Below, in pieces: positions 43,824-50,515 of a DNA stretch of 64,000 nucleotides (position 1 is its first letter; every line of letters starts with the position of its first letter). The notes beneath the pieces were generated by a model that made no database searches, was not told where the DNA came from, and saw nothing but the letters and a program-made list of their open reading frames with translations. Location: positions 62,001 through 126,000 of the forward strand of contig JBMFML010000003.1 in assembly GCA_049970695.1 (NCBI GenBank), read 5' to 3'. Source of the DNA: UBA285 sp049970695 (GTDB taxonomy: Archaea; Thermoproteota; Thermoprotei_A; Sulfolobales; Desulfurococcaceae). The position numbers were made by a program, and so were the translations under genes.

Positions 43824-44668
43824 GGTGGTTCAACTCCAAAGTACTTAACTACGTTGTCTACTAGAATTTTGTAAGCGTAGTCTTCAGTCAACAGACCTCT
43901 GCTAACATGGCTCGATACGACTCTCGGTATTTCCCATGGATACGCTGACGCTCCAGGTCTAGTTGGATCGTCGAGGAAATCTGACTCCACCATGCACTTC
44001 TGTGCCTTGAGAGACACGTATTTCTCATCGAACTGCTTGATGGGAGCAGTAAATAGAAGCCCCAGTTCCTCAGCCCACTTAGCAGTTTCTAGGTTTGCAT
44101 GATGTATTATGACCTTCGATGCATCGAGTTTGAGCGCGTCGACTAAGAGCTTGATGGAATATGCGGTAGCGTAACCACCCTGCTCTAAGTGCAGTTGCAC
44201 CAAAGCACCCAAGTCCTTCGCGAGTATGAGAGAGCGCATCATTACTACTTCTGCAAGTATAGCTCTTTCCGGCGATGTTGAGTAATGGGGGCGGCCTACC
44301 TCGCCTATACCCTGAATTAAGCCCTCCTTGAATGCCGTCTCGAGCAATTTGAGTACTTCCTCCAACAATTGAAATGCCCTCTCGCCTCTGAGCCCTTGCC
44401 TATAGTAGTGCTCGATTTCTGCTGGATGAACTCCCATGAAGGCTGCTACTTTGAGACCCTCGCTTTTAACTTTGCGGACATCTTCGACGAGCACGTTCAG
44501 CACCTTCTTGTAGGAATCTATTGTTGGTTCGGTAAAGCCATAGTGATAGGGTGGTAGAGCAACGATTGCCATAAACCAGCCTCCTTCTCTCTTAAATCTC
44601 CTAGCCACTTTTTCGGCCCCAACGCCTCTGAGAGAGTTGACATGCAGGTGTGCATCACTAAATAGCAT
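43820..44668 (-). CDS. TatD-like metal-dependent hydrolase
   Basis: A 282-residue TIM-barrel hydrolase: D-A-H-L-H near the N-terminus (metal ligands), G-V-H-P-A-E near 98, G-I-G-E-V-G near 132, a central V-Q-L-H-L-E, I-I-H-H-A near 197, and E-S-D-F near 236. These are the TatD-family metal sites. Members are DNA/RNA nucleases or other hydrolases; the archaeal subgroup is not characterised. It is the first gene of a four-gene minus-strand run. Confidence 0.82.
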   Translation of the reverse strand: MLFSDAHLHVNSLRGVGAEKVARRFKREGGWFMAIVALPPYHYGFTEPTIDSYKKVLNVLVEDVRKVKSEGLKVAAFMGVHPAEIEHYYRQGLRGERAFQLLEEVLKLLETAFKEGLIQGIGEVGRPHYSTSPERAILAEVVMMRSLILAKDLGALVQLHLEQGGYATAYSIKLLVDALKLDASKVIIHHANLETAKWAEELGLLFTAPIKQFDEKYVSLKAQKCMVESDFLDDPTRPGASAYPWEIPRVVSSHVSRGLLTEDYAYKILVDNVVKYFGVEPP

Positions 44669-44733
44669 AAATACCCCTAGTGGAGCAGTCGGCCTTTCCT
44701 AAATATATTGCACTATTTGAAATTAGACACTGG

Positions 44734-45465
44734 ATGGCGAGCTTGAACGAATCTCAGCCCAAGCCCGTGTCTTTTAAAGAGATACTAGTTCGTGTACCAG
44801 AAGAGCTCTACAGTAAGCTTGAAGAAGAAAGGCTGAAACAGGGTTTTGGCTCGATTTCCGACTACCTGCTACACTTAATTGCATTATTTGCTACGGCTAG
44901 AGAAAAGCCCACGGAAAAGGAGCTGGTGAGCGAGCACATAGAGAAATTGCGTGCAAGAATTGAGAGATTTGTTCAAGACGAGCTTAATAAAAGGCTTGAA
45001 GTCGTTGAAGTTCTTAAGAGGCGCATAATCGAACTCAGCGAAAAAGTTGACTCTCTTGAGCAGAGGATTAGCAAGATAGAAACTCAAGTCAAGGCTAGCG
45101 AGGCAAAACCGAGAGAGGCCCCCACCCCGCGAAAGACCGCCATTGAGAGGCTAAGAGAAGAAAAGGTTCTTTTCGAGAGCTCGCTACCACCCAGAATTCA
45201 GAGAGATAGGCTTTTCGCGTACTTAGAAAGGGCAGGTGCTGTTGTTATTAAGCTAAGCAGAGAAAGAGTCGCGGTTGACAGCGAGTTCTGGCTAAACTTT
45301 AAAGAAAAACTTTTTAATGAAGTCCGCAGCAACAATGAAGAAGATTTGCGAGCCATTCTCGGGGACAAGGGATACGAACTCTGGAAGGCCCTATATAATG
45401 ACAACCTAATTATATATGACACAAAGCTCAAGAAGTGGAAGCCTCTTCGAGGCGAGCTACCATAG
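44734..45465 (+). CDS. Coiled-coil protein with an N-terminal ribbon-helix-helix-like segment
   Basis: From the ATG at 44734 it has 243 residues. Residues 12-50 (E-I-L-V-R-V-P-E-E-L-Y-S-K-L) resemble a ribbon-helix-helix DNA-binding fold. Then comes a long coiled coil (about 60-130) and a C-terminal globular part that may be a winged helix. A TATA-like TAAATATATT at 44700-44709 lies about 30 bases before the ATG, supporting this start over the earlier one at 44680. I do not recognise a named family. Confidence 0.65.
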   Translation: MASLNESQPKPVSFKEILVRVPEELYSKLEEERLKQGFGSISDYLLHLIALFATAREKPTEKELVSEHIEKLRARIERFVQDELNKRLEVVEVLKRRIIELSEKVDSLEQRISKIETQVKASEAKPREAPTPRKTAIERLREEKVLFESSLPPRIQRDRLFAYLERAGAVVIKLSRERVAVDSEFWLNFKEKLFNEVRSNNEEDLRAILGDKGYELWKALYNDNLIIYDTKLKKWKPLRGELP

Positions 45466-46518
45466 GTGATCTTTTGGTTGTCGGGTCGGCTATGCATATA
45501 CAAGTTTAGTGAGTACCTAAAGTTTGTTGAAGTAAAGCCGAGTGGTGCCATACTCCTTGGGAAGTTCTTTGAAGTTGATGGATACGCAGGGAAACCCATT
45601 AGGCTCATTACGCACGCCCATGCAGACCACCTATATGGACTTAGAGAGAGCCTAAAACACGCCGAATACGTAGTCGCAACGCCCGTTACTCTTGACCTCA
45701 TAGAGGCTCTGGGGTACGTTACAAGAGATTTAGTGCCTATTTTCAAGAAGAAGAGCAGGGCGCTAGAATACCATGAAGAACTAGTAGTTCAAGATGAAGT
45801 CTGCACACTACTACCCGTAGACCACATACCTGGCGCATCTCAAGTTGTTGTAAAAATAAAGAGCAAAAATATTACAATTGGCTATACCGGTGACTTTAAG
45901 CTTTCAAGCAAAACTGAGATTATCCAAAACCCAAATGTGCTAGTAATAGAGTCTACTTATGGCAATCCTCTATGTGTTCGTCCATACAAGTCCTCTGTGC
46001 CACAGATATTAGTTGACATAGTCCTAGAAGGACTTCGGAGATTTAAACGGGTCTACGTGTACGCTTATCACGGAAAAATCCAGGAAGCAATAGAAATACT
46101 GAGAAACCACGGAGTAATGGCACCTATAGTATTGCCCAGTAAGATCTATAGAGCTACGCGGCTTCTCGAGATGAAGTATGGGTACAGGGTAGGTAGGTAC
46201 TACGCGGAAGAGCGAGTAAGCACGGGAGAGGGCATTATAGTATTTAAACACTTCAATGAAGCGCGGAGGCGTAGATTAGACGGCTCGGCGCTGCACGTGG
46301 TCTTGACTGGGAAATTAGTAGATAGCCCCTTTACGAAAGTAGACGATTATACCTACGTAGTATCTCTCAGTGATCATGCTGACTTCAGCGAGCTCGTAGA
46401 ATACGTAAAGCAGTCAAACCCGGAGCTTATTGTTATAGATGGCTCGCGCTCGGAGAACGCTACTGAGCTAGGAGAGTACTTGGTTAAAGAAGGCTATTGC
46501 GCAGTAATAATGCCATGA
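45466..46518 (+). CDS. Metallo-beta-lactamase fold hydrolase (RNA-processing exonuclease-like)
   Basis: A 350-residue MBL-fold protein with H-A-H-A-D-H at about 50-55, a second His in D-H-I-P-G-A, G-Y-T-G-D-F near 138, and S-L-S-D-H-A-D near 305. The layout matches archaeal COG1236-like proteins related to CPSF73/RNase J nucleases, though the beta-CASP part is short. It starts right at the stop of the coiled-coil gene. The TTG/GTG start choice is uncertain: GTG 45466 is the first. Confidence 0.82.
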   Translation: MIFWLSGRLCIYKFSEYLKFVEVKPSGAILLGKFFEVDGYAGKPIRLITHAHADHLYGLRESLKHAEYVVATPVTLDLIEALGYVTRDLVPIFKKKSRALEYHEELVVQDEVCTLLPVDHIPGASQVVVKIKSKNITIGYTGDFKLSSKTEIIQNPNVLVIESTYGNPLCVRPYKSSVPQILVDIVLEGLRRFKRVYVYAYHGKIQEAIEILRNHGVMAPIVLPSKIYRATRLLEMKYGYRVGRYYAEERVSTGEGIIVFKHFNEARRRRLDGSALHVVLTGKLVDSPFTKVDDYTYVVSLSDHADFSELVEYVKQSNPELIVIDGSRSENATELGEYLVKEGYCAVIMP

Positions 46519-46666
46519 CCACGAAGAGTCTTTGACCAGCAACTCAATATTGGAAACCGCTAAAGCAGTGTCGAGCAAGAGCCGGTCGGCATGCATTACT
46601 AGCTTTATAGGCCACTCGAGTCCTGGTTTATATTAGATGTAGAGAATCGCATACTCACAGCTGGCA
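46519..46666. other. Intergenic stretch with a promoter for the downstream sRNA candidate
   Basis: No ORF is convincing here. A TATA-like TTTATATTA at 46627-46635 lies about 26 bases before 46660, close to the 5' end of the C/D box sRNA candidate at 46667. Confidence 0.4.
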
Positions 46667-46723
46667 GGGGATGTTGAAAAACCGCGATACCGAGTCGTGA
46701 TGTAGAAGAGCCGTGCTGAACCC
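46667..46723 (+). ncRNA. Candidate C/D box guide sRNA
   Basis: The order is a C box ATGTTGA (46671-46677, one base off), a 12-base guide, a D' box CCGA (46690-46693, one base off), a 3-base spacer, a C' box GTGATGT (46697-46703), a 12-base guide and a D box CTGA (46716-46719). Spacing is as in known archaeal sRNAs, with equal 12-base guides. An upstream TATA-like TTTATATTA supports independent transcription. Targets are not known. Confidence 0.5.
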
Positions 46724-46821
46724 TGAAGCCCTAGACTTCCTAACTTATTGAAGTTACATTACATGATATCGTAACTTGCTCGAATAGGAAGTTGATAACT
46801 TAATGGCGTGTGCTTTTTAAG

Positions 46822-46906
46822 TCCCGCCGGGGGGATTCGAACCCCCGACCACCCGGTGCCTGCGCCCCCACTACAGCCGGGCGCTCTGCCGCTGAGCTAC
46901 GGCGGG
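46822..46906 (-). tRNA. tRNA-Tyr (GTA) with a 13-base intron
   Basis: The cloverleaf is complete: acceptor CCCGCCG/CGGCGGG with the C1-G72 pair of archaeal tRNA-Tyr, discriminator A, D arm GCTC/GAGC, anticodon stem CCCGG/CCGGG and T arm GGGGG/CCCCC. The anticodon loop reads C-T-G-T-A-G, then 13 extra bases (46858-46870), then A, so an intron lies at the canonical 37/38 site. No CCA is encoded. A TATA-like GTATATTTTG (minus strand) lies about 22 bases upstream, near 46920-46930. Confidence 0.95.
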
Positions 46907-46988
46907 TAGGGGCGTTTCAAAATATACTAGGTATTGGTACTTTTTAAAGTCTTTACGCGCCCTTCAAATATAGCGCGGGGCTAAAAGC

Positions 46989-47612
46989 ATGAGGCTTGAC
47001 TTGAAGCTGCTCGAAGAAACCCTCTCAAGAGACATTGAAGAAGTGGATTATCTGCTCAAGGAAAAAGACCTCGTTAGGGAAGAGGTCATTAAGCTGACGC
47101 GTGAAATAACTAGGCTTAGTAGTGCTGTGGTTTCTAATGTTCACAAAGGCAAGTACGAGGCCGCGCAAAAGGACCTCTACGTACTTGAAGAACGCGTTGA
47201 ACTACTGCTCAAGCTGGTAAATCCACACCCGGATCTCAAGTACTCAGGACTAGTCTACAATGGCCTTAGCGAGTATGTAGAAGCCCGGATGCTCTACTCA
47301 ATAGTAGTCGAAGGCAAGCTGCCCTCATTAAAGGAGTTAAGAACCCCAATAGTCCCATACTTGCAGGGACTCGGTGACCTTGTCGGTGAGCTCAGGAGGC
47401 TTATTATTAGGTTACTTAATGAAGTCAAAGTCGAAGAAGCCGAGAAATACCTAGCAGTTATGGAGCTCATTTATGAGAAGCTAAAAGTCCTGGACTACCC
47501 CGATGCTATTATGCCAGGAGTAAGGCATAAAGTAGACATTGCCGCCAGACTCGTTGAAGATTCTAGAGTGCTGATATTAGCTACAAAGAACTCGCTAAGA
47601 TGCTTGAAATGA
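46989..47612 (+). CDS. Translin family RNA-binding protein
   Basis: A 207-residue helical protein. The C-terminal Y-P-D-A-I-M-P-G-V-R-H-K-V-D-I-A-A-R-L-V and E-D-S-R match the archaeal translin family (COG2178). Translins bind RNA/DNA and in some lineages have nuclease activity; the archaeal role is unclear. Near its start are a TTTTTAAAG stretch (46942-46950) and AAATATA (46969-46975), possible TATA boxes. Confidence 0.8.
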   Translation: MRLDLKLLEETLSRDIEEVDYLLKEKDLVREEVIKLTREITRLSSAVVSNVHKGKYEAAQKDLYVLEERVELLLKLVNPHPDLKYSGLVYNGLSEYVEARMLYSIVVEGKLPSLKELRTPIVPYLQGLGDLVGELRRLIIRLLNEVKVEEAEKYLAVMELIYEKLKVLDYPDAIMPGVRHKVDIAARLVEDSRVLILATKNSLRCLK

Positions 47613-47732
47613 TCACTTTCCCCAAGGATGTGCTGGTAATTGCAAGTCCTTACTTTGAGCAAAAAATAAAAATCCATATAGTCTATATGTATACTTACAC
47701 GATCAAGGTATAAGAGAAGTGGGTAGTCGCAT

Positions 47733-48767
47733 ATGTACGGTTTTGAAAAGAGACGTGTACAGAAGACGGGTTCATCGTCTTTCATAATAACGCTACCAAA
47801 AGACTGGGTTGACCTCGTTAAATTAAAAAGCGGAGATTACGTAATCGTGGAGAAACTGGGGAACAAGCTAATTATAACTCCACCAACAGCGGAGCCCGCA
47901 CAGATGAAGACTACTCTAATAGTGCGTCCAGGCATAAACTCCGCGCAAATACTAAGGATCCTGCTTGGTGCCTACATGTCAGGATACAACATTATATCAC
48001 TAGTATTTGATACGAACATACAAGACTTAGCAAAACTCGTAAGTGAAATCAAGAACCTTGCCAGAATAAAGCTTCCCGGCATGGAGGTGATCGAGGAATC
48101 CTCATCGAGCCTGACATTTAAAGTACTATTAAACATCCAGGAATTACCCCTAATTAGCGCTATTAGGCGGTTGCACGTAATAGTCAGCAACATGTTGAAT
48201 GATGTTCTTCGACTACTAGATACAGGTGATCTCAGCATAGCTCAAATAGTTATTCAGAGAGATGATGAAGCTGATAGATTTCACTACTTAATAGTGAGAG
48301 AGCTCTCAATGGCGCTCCTAGATATTAGAGTGCAGCATGATCTCGGCATAACGAACATCACAGAAGTACTTAGTTACCGGATTGTAGCGAGAAACTTGGA
48401 AAGAATAGCTGATCACGCAGTAAACATTGCGAGGAGAATACTAGCAATTAAGGGTATCAAGAGGCCTGAAATTGTGCGCGACTATTTAGCAAGAGACATT
48501 GAGTTGTTCGAAAAAGCCATGTCAGCACTCTACACTCTGAGTAGAAAAGAAGCAGAAGATGTGATTCAAAAAGTAAAAGATCATGTATTAGAAATCGAAG
48601 AGGTAATATACAGCAAGCTTTTAGAAGCACCAATAGAACCCAGAGAGAAAGTAACACTCGCAATGATACTCGATAGCATTAAGAGAATAGCAAGATACTC
48701 TAATGGCATAGCGGAGTCCGCCTTAAACATCAAATCAGCAAAATCAACAGAGCTAGAAATCAAGTAA
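47733..48767 (+). CDS. PhoU-like phosphate uptake regulator with N-terminal SpoVT/AbrB domain
   Basis: A 344-residue protein: a SpoVT/AbrB-like fold (about 1-50: K-T-G-S-S-S-F-I-I-T-L-P-K-D-W) followed by PhoU-like three-helix repeats, with R-N-L-E-R-I-A-D-H-A-V-N-I near 225-237 and R-I-A-R-Y-S-N-G-I near 320. Such archaeal fusions are thought to sense phosphate and control Pst transport or transcription. The upstream TATA-like CTATATGTATACTTA lies 30-50 bases before the ATG. No pst genes are in this window. Confidence 0.85.
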   Translation: MYGFEKRRVQKTGSSSFIITLPKDWVDLVKLKSGDYVIVEKLGNKLIITPPTAEPAQMKTTLIVRPGINSAQILRILLGAYMSGYNIISLVFDTNIQDLAKLVSEIKNLARIKLPGMEVIEESSSSLTFKVLLNIQELPLISAIRRLHVIVSNMLNDVLRLLDTGDLSIAQIVIQRDDEADRFHYLIVRELSMALLDIRVQHDLGITNITEVLSYRIVARNLERIADHAVNIARRILAIKGIKRPEIVRDYLARDIELFEKAMSALYTLSRKEAEDVIQKVKDHVLEIEEVIYSKLLEAPIEPREKVTLAMILDSIKRIARYSNGIAESALNIKSAKSTELEIK

Positions 48768-48819
48768 GAAGCTACCCGTAGGTTTTAAGCTATAAAAGCA
48801 CGGTCTCTAAATAAATATT

Positions 48820-48910
48820 CCATGAACCCCGGAGCCCCTGTTACGCTCCCGAGTCTCGGGGGCGAGTGAACAGGGGATGGACGCCAGTGGGCCTGCTCCT
48901 ACCCGCACCC
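48820..48910 (+). ncRNA. Candidate structured RNA with strong promoter
   Basis: A TATAAAAG box (48791-48798) lies about 26 bases before 48820, where no convincing protein start follows. Downstream, CCCCTGTT (48835-48842) pairs with AACAGGGG (48869-48876), and inside it CGCTCCCG (48844-48851) pairs with CGGGGGCG (48857-48864), giving a 16-bp stem with a small internal loop. GGAG (48831-48834) can pair with CTCC (48896-48899) around it. A second weak hairpin GTGGG/CCCGCAC follows. It might be an H/ACA-type or other RNA; I do not recognise it. A frame at 48866-49021 (51 residues) overlaps it. Confidence 0.4.
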
Positions 48911-49050
48911 CTTACAATTATACTACTCAGTGCATTAACAAAGATCACTAAGGACCGGTGCTACGAGCTCGAAGCAGCATTGTCGTTGGAATTTGCGGGC
49001 GACTCAGTTAAACGCTTTTAAGTGGTTTAAGAGTACTATATTGTTGAGTG

Positions 49051-49157
49051 GCCGGGGTGGCCGAGCGGTCTAAGGCGGCGGGCTGCAGGGCCTGTTCTGC
49101 CAACATTGGGGTTCGCGGCAACCCGCTATACCGCGGGTTCGAATCCCGCCCCCGGCT
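49051..49157 (+). tRNA. tRNA-Cys (GCA) with a 32-base intron
   Basis: Acceptor GCCGGGG/CCCCGGC with discriminator T, typical of tRNA-Cys; D arm, anticodon stem GCGGG/CCCGC and T arm GCGGG/CCCGC are complete. The anticodon loop reads C-T-G-C-A-G, then 32 bases (49089-49120), then A, so the intron is at the canonical 37/38 site. No CCA is encoded. TTTAAGAG at 49026-49033 fits a TATA box about 22 bases upstream. Confidence 0.93.
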
Positions 49158-49202
49158 TCTCCTTTCACGTTTTCTACTAGTGCTTAGGGCTTGTGCCGCT
49201 AC

Positions 49203-49409
49203 TTATTCTATGTACTTCACGTTTTGGCACTTCAGTTTCTTTAAAAACTCTTCGAGTGCGTTGAGCGGGATTTTTATGGTGTAGAGGTGCCTGCTCGTTC
49301 TTGCCTTGATCTTGGCGACGCCTTCCTTTTCCAGCTTTACTACTCTGCACTCCTTTGCTCTCTCACTTATTGCAATAAATTCCTCGGGATTCTTGACTTC
49401 CTTCGGCAT
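49203..49409 (-). CDS. rpl38e: Ribosomal protein L38e
   Basis: A 68-residue protein matching eukaryotic/crenarchaeal L38e: M-P-K-E-V-K, E-F-I-A-I-S-E-R-A-K, and A-R-T-S-R-H-L-Y-T-I-K-I. L38e is a small eukaryote-like protein of the large subunit found in some crenarchaea. It shares the 79-bp upstream region with the divergent DtxR-like gene. CTTAAAAG on the minus strand near 49449-49456 is its probable TATA box. Confidence 0.92.
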   Translation of the reverse strand: MPKEVKNPEEFIAISERAKECRVVKLEKEGVAKIKARTSRHLYTIKIPLNALEEFLKKLKCQNVKYIE

Positions 49410-49488
49410 AAGTCACTACACCCGTATCTCTGAACCTGTTAGCACTTTTAAGAGCAATGGTGCTTAAAAACTAGTGTAGTGTCTGCGC

Positions 49489-50139
49489 ATGAGTTACGCT
49501 AAAATTAGGCTCGAAGACTACTTAACAACAATTTACAGGCTCGAAGAAGCCCTCGGCATCGCGAGAATCAAGGAGTTGTCTAGCGAGCTTGGAGTATCGC
49601 CTGCCACGGCTTCTAAAGTTATTAAGAAGCTCGAAGAAAAAGGACTCGTTACTAGAGAGAAGTACCATTACATTAAGTTAACAGATAAGGGCAGAGGCCT
49701 CGCAGAAGCTATTATAAGGAAGCACAGAATAGCAGAGCTCTTTCTATCCAAAATACTCGATTTTAATGACTACGAGGCACATTACTATGCCCACTACTTT
49801 GAGCACTTGCCAGACACTATTATAGAGAGGATATACAGGCTGCTTGACTACCCTAGCGCCTGCCCTCACGGAAACCCACTTCCAGGGACAAACTACACTG
49901 AAAAGGGGGAGTTCATAAGGTTAAGCGAGGCGAGTGAGGGCTCTAAGTGTACTGTTAAGAGACTACTAGGTGAGCTAAGAGATGTGCTCAAATATATTGT
50001 GAGCGCTTCAATTAAAGTAAATACTTCACTAACCATTCTATCAAAAAGCTCCGATAGTATTCAAGTTTCAATTGAAAATACAAAAGAGGTAACCATACCA
50101 ACGCGGATAGCTTACTACATACTCGTCAAATGCGAGTAA
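49489..50139 (+). CDS. DtxR/MntR-family metal-dependent transcriptional regulator
   Basis: A 216-residue protein: a winged helix (about 6-70, with A-R-I-K-E-L-S-S-E-L-G-V-S-P-A-T-A-S), then a metal-binding dimerisation domain with H-R-I-A-E-L-F-L, H-Y-F-E-H and P-H-G-N-P, typical of the DtxR/MntR/IdeR family, and a C-terminal domain. It senses Fe2+ or Mn2+ and represses uptake genes. feoA and feoB follow downstream. The ATG lies about 25 bases after CTTAAAAAC (49463-49471), so it may be leaderless. Confidence 0.92.
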   Translation: MSYAKIRLEDYLTTIYRLEEALGIARIKELSSELGVSPATASKVIKKLEEKGLVTREKYHYIKLTDKGRGLAEAIIRKHRIAELFLSKILDFNDYEAHYYAHYFEHLPDTIIERIYRLLDYPSACPHGNPLPGTNYTEKGEFIRLSEASEGSKCTVKRLLGELRDVLKYIVSASIKVNTSLTILSKSSDSIQVSIENTKEVTIPTRIAYYILVKCE

Positions 50140-50176
50140 GACTTGTTATTGCTAGTAGCTAGACTATAACATGATG

Positions 50177-50191
50177 TCTGCTGAGAGCAGA
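50177..50191 (+). terminator. Short hairpin after the DtxR-like gene
   Basis: TCTGCT-GAG-AGCAGA forms a perfect 6-bp stem with a 3-base loop, 38 bases after the stop of the regulator. Whether it ends transcription is not clear, since no T-run follows. Confidence 0.3.
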
Positions 50192-50201
50192 AAAGAACTA
50201 T

Positions 50202-50259
50202 CCCCTAGAAGGGATATATTAGCCCCTAGGTAATACATGAATTTAGACGAGTCTAAATT
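50202..50259 (+). promoter_or_regulatory. feoAB promoter with DtxR-like operator
   Basis: A TATA box (GATATATT, 50213-50220) lies about 25 bases before a perfect palindrome AATTTAGAC-GA-GTCTAAATT (50240-50259), which falls at the expected transcription start. A direct repeat CCCCTAG (50202-50208 and 50223-50229) flanks the TATA box. A long palindrome at the start site, right after a DtxR-like gene, is what an iron-regulator operator should look like. Confidence 0.6.
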
Positions 50260-50275
50260 TATGGGGGTCGTGCTT

Positions 50276-50515
50276 ATGGACACCGTAATGAGTTTAGATA
50301 TGGTCAGAGAAGGCGCGAGAGTTGTCGTCAAAGAAGTAAGTGGAGGTGGGTGGGCTCGCAGGCTCTATCAAATGGGCATAGTACCTGGCTCGCAAGTAGA
50401 AGTAGTCTTCAATAGGGGGCGGGGTCCTGTAGTAGTCCGGGTAGGCGGCGTAGAGGTGTCTATAGGTAGAGGCATTGCTAGGAGGATTCTAATACAGCAG
50501 GTGACGTCCCCTTGA
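50276..50515 (+). CDS. feoA: FeoA, ferrous iron transport accessory protein
   Basis: A FeoA SH3-like protein, about 79 residues from the ATG at 50276: V-R-E-G-A-R-V-V-V-K-E-V, R-R-L-Y-Q-M-G-I-V-P-G-S-Q-V-E-V, and I-G-R-G-I-A-R-R-I-L. An earlier ATG at 50237 exists, but its first codons lie in the palindrome at 50240-50259, so I prefer 50276, preceded by GGGGGTCGTG. It overlaps feoB by 4 bases and helps FeoB to take up Fe2+. Confidence 0.9.
   Translation: MDTVMSLDMVREGARVVVKEVSGGGWARRLYQMGIVPGSQVEVVFNRGRGPVVVRVGGVEVSIGRGIARRILIQQVTSP

Noticed and set aside
44734..45465. Missing cdvA
   Set aside because: The protein is coiled-coil, but its N-terminus looks like a ribbon-helix-helix rather than the PRC-barrel of CdvA.
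48866..49021. 51-residue frame with a hydrophobic segment
   Set aside because: It starts inside the stable stem of the RNA candidate, has no clear ribosome-binding site and no recognised family. Kept only as a caution for the RNA call.
49048..49284. 78-residue plus-strand frame
   Set aside because: It covers tRNA-Cys and part of antisense rpl38e, so it is a shadow.
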